From Notamacropus eugenii (taxonomy: Eukaryota > Chordata > Mammalia > Diprotodontia > Macropodidae): DNA of 64,000 bases. Position numbers and translations under genes: made by a program. The notes beneath the pieces were generated by a model. It was not told the origin of the DNA, ran no database searches, and saw only the letters and a program-made list of their open reading frames with translations. The DNA lies in contig NC_092873.1 of NCBI RefSeq assembly GCF_028372415.1, positions 351,643,890-351,707,889 on the forward strand. Direction: 5' to 3'. Of the stretch, positions 56,336-64,000 are shown piece after piece. Position 1 is the first letter of the stretch, and each line of letters begins with the position of its first letter.

Positions 56336-56454
56336 TATAAAAATTATTTGAGTTCTAAGGGGAGCAGAGTTCTACATTTCAGATGTAGAAAGGACTGATC
56401 AGCCAAACCACCTTGGCAAATGCTGAGTTACTGTCTCCTTCAATGCAATACATA

Positions 56455-56690
56455 ATATTAATGTTTAGCATTCATATAGTGCTCTATGGTCTGTGAAGTA
56501 CCTTATACTCATCATCTCATTTGATTTTCACAACAGCCTTATGAAATTGGTACTATTAGCACCCTCATTTTACAGATGAGGAAATGGAGGTTTAAAAATT
56601 AAGTGACTTGTCCAGGGTCTCATAGCTTAAGGGTCTGAGTCTCCTGGCTTCTCAGTCTAGTTCTCTTTGTCACCTAGCTGTTCTCCCCAG
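56455..56690 (-). repeat. tRNA-derived SINE
   Basis: The plus strand has ttagcattcatatagtgctc, catctcatttgattttcaca, attttacagatgaggaaatg and gtcacctagctgttct. Confidence 0.85.
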
Positions 56691-56889
56691 CCCCAAATAC
56701 AAATAGAAGCCAAATACTGGCTTCTAGATCTCCTCCTTTAACCTGTAAGGAAAAATCCCCCAAACCTTTTGTTAATTGTTATTTCCATCTTTGAACTAGC
56801 TGCATTTTGGGAATGTAACTCAGGAAATAGATAATTTAAAAAGAAACAGCAGATAATTAAATCTCTTTCTACTGGACTTTGGACACAAG

Positions 56890-56893
<4 letters not shown>

Positions 56894-56933
<40 letters not shown>

Positions 56934-56942
56934 ACACACACA
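56894..56942. repeat. (CA)n microsatellite
   Basis: About 24 CA units with a single interruption. The CV-repeat frames on the minus strand across it are artefacts. Confidence 0.92.
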
Positions 56943-57184
56943 TGACTTAGTGTGGGAGTCATGAGGAGTTTGGGGAGCAGGACAGATGACCAGGAAGGGC
57001 CTTCTGTCCAGTTTCCCTGGATGCTTCCTACATGGTGATTTTGTGGCTGCATCAGAGAAACTAGAGCTCACACACAAAACTTACAAATCCTAGTGAGACA
57101 TATGGAAGGATATGTTCACAGCTGATCAAAGCTGATGAAGGATCATAGGCCAAATAGAAAGGCATGCAGATTTTCTTGTAGGCA

Positions 57185-57925
57185 TTATTATGGAAAGACC
57201 TGAGTTCAAATCCAGCCTAAGATGCTAGCTGTGAGGAACACAGTTGTGGGGATCACAGGATTTCCCAGGCAGGGTCAGGGAGTTAGCCCAGGATGAGTTG
57301 CTACTGCCCATTGCTTCCCTTTCCAGAGTGCCCTCTGGAAGACCCATGTAATAAATCCATTCTCACTGAAAGAATTCAGAGACAGAAAGGACAGAGAAAG
57401 ATGTTTATTTTTACACTTCTCTGGAGGAAGTGAGCGCGGTGCTTGCTAGGAAGACCCATGTGGATATAGAAGCAGGAGTGAGGTTACACAGTTAGGGTTA
57501 GTTCAAATTCCTCAGATGTCTTACTTTATTTCCCTACTTTCCCTCCTTATGCAGATTATGTAGGTGTGTTAGTAAGGATTCTTGTGCCTAGGAGCTGTTT
57601 GTCACACCCCAACTCTTCTAGCTTCCTCCTGAGGCCAAGATGTGCTCCACCATCAACCTTGTAAAACAGGCTATGCATGCTTATCTTATCACAAGCTCCC
57701 ATCAGCCCAGGAGTTTTGCTATTTTCAAGAATATTTGTAGAAGCAAAACAAGAGCCAAAACAATATCCCTTCTTACACTAGCCATGGACAAGTTACTTAA
57801 CTTCTGTTTGCCTCAGTTTTCTCAACTATAAAATGGGGATAATAATAGCACCCATCTCTCCAGGTTGTTGTGAAGATCAAATTTGTAAAGTGCTAAGCAC
57901 AGTGCCTGGCATATACTCTTATTCC
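57185..57925 (+). repeat. tRNA-derived SINE split by a solo LTR
   Basis: The SINE begins with gacctgagttcaaatccagc and stops at gatgctagc (57229). It resumes at ctagccatggacaagttact (57778) and runs through cctcagttttctcaactata to agtgcctggcatat. The LTR occupies the gap. Confidence 0.85.
57230..57777 (-). mobile_element. Solo LTR of an endogenous retrovirus-like element, fossil
   Basis: The insert begins TGTGAGGAACAC and ends CCCTTCTTACA, so it has TG...CA ends. CTAGC occurs directly before (57225-57229) and after (57778-57782), a perfect 5-base target duplication. On the minus strand an AATAAA signal lies near 57402-57407, giving the orientation. It is 548 bases long with no internal region. 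The perfect duplication suggests moderate age; the family is not identified. Confidence 0.8.
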
Positions 57926-57929
57926 TCTC

Positions 57930-58865
57930 CCCCAAAACATCACAATGGGTTGAAGGTATGAAAAGGACTGGCCAGTCTGCAGAGTGTTATCATATAGCCC
58001 ACACACATGAGGTCCCACTTACTTGACCTTGAAGGGAGCTGTTATCTTAACTCTGTTAAGGCGGGGATAGTGAGGCCTCTAACAGAACTCAGGAATAAGT
58101 CCCCCACCCATACGTGAAGGTAGGTACATATATTTGTATTCATTGTTCTTTTACAGAATGTATTCTTTTCCCTGCCTGTACTAGGACTTGGGACAGGTAA
58201 CCGTCCTACATCTGGATCACCTGCCCTTTAGCGTTATGTTCTGGGCTTTTTGCTGAGCTATACTTGTCAGTCATAATCTGCCACTCATTGTCTCAGCTCC
58301 CACCTACCTCTCACTTCTATCCTTTCCACATGTGATACGTTATTTCAGTTACTTAAGTCTCAAGGTTATGGTTAAACAGTTTAATTAGATTAGTAAAAAT
58401 ATTATTAAAAAAATTACAAAGACTTTAGTCTCATATCATAAAAAAAGCAACAATCTAAAGGCTTTCCAACTCCTGTTCCCAAGGTGAACTCTTTTGTTCA
58501 ATTTGGAGTTGTCTGTCTCCTATGCTCTCCCAAGGTGTGCCAAAGGAAGATGGCCAGAGAGTGCATTTGTTTAAGAATATTCCCATCATGACATATGACA
58601 GGACCAATGGATCCTAGTGGTAAGTTATAGCAGTTAATTCAGCTCCAGAGGCTACATACAGCTTAAAGTCCCCTTTCTTTTTGTGCGATAAGGTATTGAG
58701 GGGTCACTATGAGCCACGTTCTTATCTGCTGACTCTTGATTCCAGGCTGTTTGGGTCTCTCCTCTGTGGCCTGTGTCAGGGATGGTCAGGTTCATATTTG
58801 TGCATTTCCACAGGCTATGGAGCAGGGAGCTGTTCAGCCAGATGTTATAGGCTAATGAATAGGTA
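57930..58865. other. Unassigned intergenic DNA
   Basis: No repeat or exon is recognised. Some may be old LTR or L1 sequence. Confidence 0.4.
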
Positions 58866-58869
58866 CCTG

Positions 58870-60210
58870 GATGAAATTTTTTTCAATTTTATTTATTTAT
58901 TTTTAGTTTTCAACATTCATTTTCATAAGATTTTGAGTTCCAAATTTTCTCCTCATCTCTCCCCTTCCACAGCCAGATGGCATGTGATCTGATACTCTAT
59001 ATACATTCATACTGAACTTATTTTCACATTAGTCATTGTAAAGAAGAATTAGAACCAATGGGAGAAACCATGAGAAAGAAGAAATAAACAACAAAAAAAG
59101 AGAAAAAGAGAGAGAGCAAATAGCATGCTTCAATCTATATTCAGAGTCCAGTTCTTTTTCTGGATGCGGACACCATTTTCTATCAGGAGTCCTTTGGAGT
59201 TGTTTTGGATTCTTCCACTGCTAAGAAGAGCTAAGTCTATCAAAGTCAGTCCTTGCACATTGTAGTTGTTACTGTGTACAGTGTTCTCCTGGTTTTGCTC
59301 ATCTCACTCAGCATCAGTTCATTCAAGTTTTTCCAGATTTTTCTGAAGACTGCTTGCTCATCATTTTTTATAGCACAATAGTATTCCATTACATTCACGT
59401 ACCAGAAATTGTTCAGTCATTCCCCAACTTATGGACATCTCCTCAATTTCCAATTCTTTGCCACCACAAAATGAGCTGCCATAAATATTTCACACATATG
59501 GGTCCTTTCCTAATTTGTATGATCTCATTGGGATATAGATCTAGAAGTGCTATTGCTGGTTCAAAGGTATACACAGTTATACAACCCTTTGAGTGTAGTT
59601 CCAAATTGCTCTCCAAAATGGTTGGATCGGTTTACAACTCAACCAACAATGTGTGTGTTCCAATTTTCCCACATCTTCTCTATCACTTCTAATTTTCCTG
59701 TTTTGTCACGTTAACCATTCTGATAGGTATGAGGTGGTATCTCAGAGTTGTTTTGATTTGCATCTCTCTAATCAATAGTGATTTAGTGCATTTTTTCACA
59801 TGACTATAGATAGCTTTAATTTCATCATATGAAAACTGCCTATTCATATCCTTTGACCATTTATCAGTTAGGGAATGGTTTGTATTTTATAAATTTGACC
59901 CAATTTCTATATATTTTAGAAATGAAGCCTTTATCAGACACACTGATTGTAAAAATTCTTTCCCAGTTTTCTGCTTCCCTGCTAATCTCAGTTGCATTGG
60001 CTCTGTTTGTGCAAAAGCTTTTCAGTTTAATGTAATCAAAATTTTCCATTTTGTATTTCATAATGTTCTCTGATGTCTTATTTGGTCATAAATTCTTCTG
60101 TTCTCCTTAAATCTGACAAACAAACTATTCCTTGCTCTGTCAGTTTGCTTATAGTCTCAGCCTTTATATCTAAATCGTGTACCCATTTTGACTTTATTTT
60201 GGTAAACAAT
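58870..60210 (-). mobile_element. L1 LINE, ORF2 end and 3' region
   Basis: The plus strand carries the complement of a marsupial-type L1 3' part. It starts with ttcaattttatttatttatt and passes through cagtagtattccat-like, cattccccaacttatggaca, ttctgataggtatgaggtgg, atccatatc-like and ttttccattttgtatttcat phrases. It is the longest L1 piece in the window and has no intact frame. Confidence 0.8.
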
Positions 60211-60211
60211 G

Positions 60212-60440
60212 AATTTTGTTGCTGTTCAGTCATGTGTGATTCTTTGTGACGCACTTTGGGGTTTCTTGGGAGAGATACTTCAGTGGTTTGCCATTTCCTT
60301 CTCCAGCTCATTTTACAGATGAGGGTTAAATGACTTGCTCAGGGTCACATGGTTAGTAAGTGTCTGAGGCCAGATTTGAATTTAGGAAGATGAGTCTTTC
60401 TGACTCCAGATCTGACACTCTATACACTGTGACACTGGAA
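60212..60440 (-). repeat. MAR1-type SINE
   Basis: The plus strand has tgttcagtcatgtgtgattc, cagtggtttgccatttcctt, ccagctcattttacagatga and gaagatgagtctttctgact. It abuts the L1 on its left. Confidence 0.88.
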
Positions 60441-61280
60441 TCTGGAATGTACTTCAGCTCCCATCCCTGTCTCTGTCAATTTGCTCTCCCAACCTTTCAA
60501 AGCTCACAAGGTTACAGTTTAGTCCAATGCTACTTGACCCAAGAGCAAGGGAAAATAAATAGAAAGAGGCAAAGAACTGAGGTTTGTATTCATGGGGCTA
60601 CATATTGGCCCAGGTGAGGAAGTAGGTAGCTGGTAGCCAGAGACCATTGCCACCACTACTACTACCCTTCTCTCCCTACCTGGGAGCTTGTAACAGTCTT
60701 GCTCACTCCAGCATAGCCAGGGAGAGGAAAGAGACAGCATTGACCTGTTGATTCTTTTTTCATGCCTATCCATTTCTGGCTTAGCATCCAATCAAAAGTC
60801 TGTTCTTCACCATGTGGTAAAACCCTCTATTCCAGGGCTTTCTCCCCAGTATCTGACTAGCAGACCAGAAATACTCATAGTCTTGCAAGTTCTGAAGCCC
60901 TTGTGAGGACTACATCAGCCAAGCTTGCAGAATGTTTTCATAAGAATTGGGCTTGGCCCAATTTTCAACGTAACCTAACAAAATAGAGTTTAATGCAAAA
61001 AGAAAAATCATTCCAACAGTGAAGATAGGGCAAATAAGAGTAAGTTTAATTCAACAAATTCACTCTAATAGTGAATGCAAGCTAGGAATTATTTAATACT
61101 ATATGAATAAATTAGGTCAAACTTGAGTTGTCATGTCTATCATGATGGACTTTAATATAGGTACAATTTGCCAGTACCACCGTTAGTCAGCAAAGGCTTG
61201 TGACGCAGGGGAGTCATGCTGTTCTGATGTTTGATATATTTGAATGTGAAGCATATAAATTTGAAGTTAACAATCTTTGT
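60441..61280. other. Unassigned intergenic DNA
   Basis: No gene or confident repeat is recognised. Short frames are not supported. Confidence 0.4.
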
Positions 61281-61287
61281 TAAAAGT

Positions 61288-61420
61288 ACCATTATAGGGT
61301 CAACTAGGTGATGCAGTGAATAGACTAGTGGCCCTGGAGTCAGGAGGACCTGAGTTCAAATCTGACCCCAGGCACTTGGCACTTATTAGCTGAGTGACTT
61401 GGGCTAGTCTCTTAAACCCA
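61288..61420 (+). repeat. WSINE1-type SINE
   Basis: It has gtcaactaggtgatgcagtg, gccctggagtcaggaggacc and gagttcaaatctgaccccag, ending after ctagtctcttaaacccaa. Confidence 0.85.
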
Positions 61421-61974
61421 AGTACCATTATATTTGTGACATTTTTCAATGTCATTTATCCTGGCACATGTAGTATAATTAACTGGTCTCCCAAAAGACT
61501 GTAACTTTATAAAACTGAAATGATGCAGAAGTGATTATACATAATGGTTTGAAATGAACAATTACATATAAATTTAATTGTCTTAAGGTTTTTATTTTCT
61601 CATTTTTCTAAAAAAAAAGTGAAATTATATTCTTTCATGATAGACAAATACATAACCAGTTTCAAGAAAAAAAAAATCCACCAGAACAGCTCAAATGAAT
61701 ATAGATAAAAACAATAGATCATAGACACAGAAACAGAGCAACAACCCAAATCCAGAAAATATAATCCATTATATTTGTCATTGGGATTCACAAGTACTAT
61801 TAATGATGAAGAGAAAAAATTGCATTGTTTGCTTTAGCTGAAAATAGTAGATTTATTATTATTCATTCACGTTCATTATATATTCATTATTTTATTATGT
61901 CATTAATTAATATAATGGATATTTATTATCTATTTAATTTATTATTATTAAATGTTCATTAATTTCATTTTCCC
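61421..61974. other. AT-rich unassigned DNA
   Basis: An ATT/TTA-rich low-complexity tract lies at about 61855-61970. Nothing else is recognised. Confidence 0.5.
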
Positions 61975-62285
61975 CAATAAGATGCTTTTTTTCCTTCCTC
62001 CCTCTTTCTTTCCACCTTTTCAAATAAGTAATAAAAAATAGAAGAGTAAAAACCTAAAAACAAATATGTGTAGTGAAACAAAACAAATTTCCAACAGTGG
62101 CCATGTCTAAAAAATGCGTGTCTCATTACAAGTCCATCACCTCTGTTAGAAGGTAGTTAGCAGGCTTCATTCATCCTCAGGCCTCTGGATTCAGGGTTTG
62201 TTATAGCTTTGTTGAGAAGTCTAAAGTCTTTGCAACATTGTTATCATTGTATAAATTGTCTTCTTGGCTCTGCTCACTTGAAACA
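61975..62285 (-). mobile_element. L1 LINE 3' fragment
   Basis: The plus strand shows aaaaatagaagagtaaaaac, tttccaacagtggccatgtc, acaagtccatcacctctgtt and tatcattgtataaattgtct, resembling the complement of the L1 3' UTR. Confidence 0.55.
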
Positions 62286-62529
62286 ATAAATTAAAGTGAC
62301 ATCTTGAAAATGTACATGCAGAATACCCTGACAAGGCAAGATAATTATTTCAGAGAAAATTAGATGCGTTAGATAATCAGAAACAAACTATCAGAAAACA
62401 GGTCTGTGACCTGAAAAGGAAAGCATACATTGTATCAGATAGCTTACAGAACCATCGAGTGCAACAAGGATTATTCACCTGGAGCAATGCTGGTGCCACC
62501 TCAGCCAATGGGCGGGGTCAAAGATGTGT

Positions 62530-63180
62530 TGTATAAAATGATGTATATGATGACTACAGAGAAGCATGGAAAGATTTACATGTGTGTTCATCCTTTGTTG
62601 CTGAAGAAGACCACACCATCAGAGAAATAATGACATGACTTGCACTTGACTTTGTTTTTGAGTGAGGGAGGGCTGTGCAGGTCACCAGCCTCACTTCTCC
62701 TCCAGAACCATCTGGATCCAGTGACCAGATATTCATCAGGATGACTGGAGATGACCCAGGATGAGGCAATTGGGGTTAAGTGACTTGCCCAAGGTCACAC
62801 AGCTAGCGAGTGTCAAGGGTCTGAGGTGAGATTTGAACTCAGATCTTCCTGACTCCTGCACTGGTGCGCTACCCACTGCACCACTTAGCTGCCCCACAAG
62901 GATGAAGGAAAATGCTATCCACATTGAGATAAAGAAATAATGGACTCTAAATGCAGACTGAAGCATACTTTTTTTCACTTATTTTATTCTTTTTTTATGT
63001 TTTTCTCTTTTGATCTGTTTCTTCTTTCACAACTGTGACTAAGATGGAAATATGTTTTACATGATAACACATGTATAATCTATATCAAATTGCCTACCAT
63101 TTTAGGAGGAGGGAGGGACAAAAAATTGGAACTCAAAATCTTGTAAAAATGAATGGTAAAAATTGTTTTGACATATAAAT
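62530..63180 (+). mobile_element. L1 LINE 3' end interrupted by an inverted composite SINE
   Basis: L1-like sequence (gactacagagaagcatggaa) stops at about 62584 and resumes at about 62897 (atccacattgagataaagaa, tgcagactgaagcatacttt). It ends with acacatgtataatctatatc and ttggaactcaaaatcttgta. The SINE between is annotated separately. Confidence 0.65.
62585..62896 (-). repeat. Composite SINE: tRNA-type head fused to RTE-type tail
   Basis: On the minus strand a WSINE1-type head (ggggcagctaagtggtgcag, gtgaccttgggcaagtcact) runs directly into cctcatcctgggtcatctcc and then cactggatccagatggttct. It passes through cagccctccctcactcaaaa and ends gcaacaaaggatgaacaca. The tail is the same family as the sequences at 39405-39710 and 63697-63930. 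The fusion point is at about 62762-62765. Confidence 0.8.
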
Positions 63181-63254
63181 GGGGAAAAGCACTATTTTTA
63201 ATAAAGTGATGCAGCAGAACTGTCTGCAGTGCAGTGAAGCCTTGTCATATTTTG

Positions 63255-63378
63255 CTTTTAATTTTATTTATTTATCTATCCATTTATCTATTTATTTATT
63301 TGTTCATTCATTCATTTATTTATCTATCTATTCATTCATTCATTTATTTGTTTGCTTGTTTGTTTGTTTGTTTGTTTA
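63255..63378. repeat. (TTTA)/(TTCA)/(TTTG) tetranucleotide tract
   Basis: About 120 bases of TTTA, TATC, TTCA and GTTT units. They explain a phenylalanine- and serine-rich frame. Confidence 0.9.
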
Positions 63379-63696
63379 TGCCAAACTCATGATTGCTTTC
63401 TGTGAGAATTCCTTCCTCCAGTATTTATCAGAACCTTCTCTGCAATGTTAGTCTTAAAGAATTTTCTGGGTGACCTAGAGATTAAGTGAATTATCCAGAA
63501 TCAGAGAACAAAAGAACGCTGTTGAATGGTAAGCGACTTAAAGGTCTGACTTTCAAATTATACTGTGGAAAGAAGAATCATTTATTATATTTGAAGATCT
63601 TTTCTCTTAATTTAGAAACTACAACCTTCCTGTTTTGAAGGTAAACGGATGAAGCAACAAATGTGGTTAAAATGTTCATTCGATTACATGTTGTTT

Positions 63697-63930
63697 GTGT
63701 GTTCATCCTTTGTTGCCGAAGAAGACCATGCCATCAGAGAAATGATGACATGACTGCACTTGACTTTGTTTTGCGTGAGGGAGGGCTGTGCAGGTCGCCA
63801 GTCTCACTTCTCCTCCAGAGCCCTCTGAATCCAGGGACCAGATATTCTTCAGGATGACTGGAGATGACCCAGGATGCGCTGGGAGATCTTGGGCCCTTTA
63901 GGCCAAGGTCTTTGCAGGTAAGCATTCTGT
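63697..63930 (-). mobile_element. RTE-type 3' tail
   Basis: On the minus strand it reads aagaccttggcctaaagggc, gcatcctgggtcatctccag, tggattcagagggctctgga, cagccctccctcacgcaaaa, and ends gcaacaaaggatgaacacac. Here the sequence upstream of the shared tail is not the tRNA-type head but a further LINE-like 3' UTR, as at 39405-39710. Confidence 0.75.
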
Positions 63931-64000
63931 TGCTGAAGCTGATATTAGGGAAGTTTTTTTCTTTGTGAAGCTGTTACATCAAGCAATTTTTACTTTCATG

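Noticed and set aside
63179-63451. Phenylalanine/serine-rich 90-codon frame
   Set aside because: It is a translation of the TTTA/TTCA/TTTG tetranucleotide tract.
45300-64000. B4GALNT2 exons
   Set aside because: The gene is expected next by synteny, but no minus-strand frame with glycosyltransferase motifs was found. It probably starts beyond the window.

Overview
The window looks like marsupial nuclear DNA. The host genes are vertebrate and intron-bearing. The interspersed repeats are of metatherian type: tRNA-derived SINEs resembling MAR1/WSINE1, RTE/BovB LINEs, L1 with a long non-coding 3' region, and old L2, L3/CR1, MIR and hAT elements. I cannot fix the genus from this sequence. Repeat family names are from memory; no database was searched.

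Three protein genes and one tRNA gene are supported. PHOSPHO1 (+) has a CpG-rich promoter and a non-coding first exon at about 2.5-3.05 kb, a 45-nt coding exon at 7133-7177 and a main exon at 9701-10462. ABI3 (-) has eight coding exons between 12480 and 24812 whose reading frame closes exactly into 356 residues. GNGT2 (+) has two coding exons, 29594-29677 and 30408-30533, giving 69 residues. A complete tRNA-Gln(UUG) lies at 44778-44849 (-). From memory, human 17q21.3 carries PHOSPHO1-ABI3-GNGT2-tRNA-Gln(TTG)-B4GALNT2 in this order, so the window is a conserved syntenic block. I found no B4GALNT2 exon; it would be expected past the right end.

Layout: 1-2.5 kb is intergenic with MIR fragments; 2.5-10.9 kb is PHOSPHO1; 12.0-25.0 kb is ABI3, with repeat-filled introns; about 28.9-30.8 kb is GNGT2. 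From 31 to 44 kb lies a repeat-dense tract with an RTE-like LINE, a four-layer nested L3/CR1-L2-RTE-tail-hAT complex, and a BovB-like LINE carrying a solo LTR. From 44.2 to 45.3 kb is a GC-rich, promoter-like island containing the tRNA. From 45.5 to 64 kb is almost entirely L1, L2, SINE, LTR and simple repeat. The three protein genes do not form a functional pathway: PHOSPHO1 acts in bone mineralisation, ABI3 in actin regulation, and GNGT2 in G-protein signalling.

I see no phage, CRISPR, toxin or new gene system. The items most worth a second look are the promoter-like island beside the tRNA that has no gene assigned to it, two pairs of unexplained ~1-kb-spaced direct repeats, the G-run minisatellite in PHOSPHO1 intron 1, and the apparent LINE/SINE pair sharing an RTE-type 3' tail.
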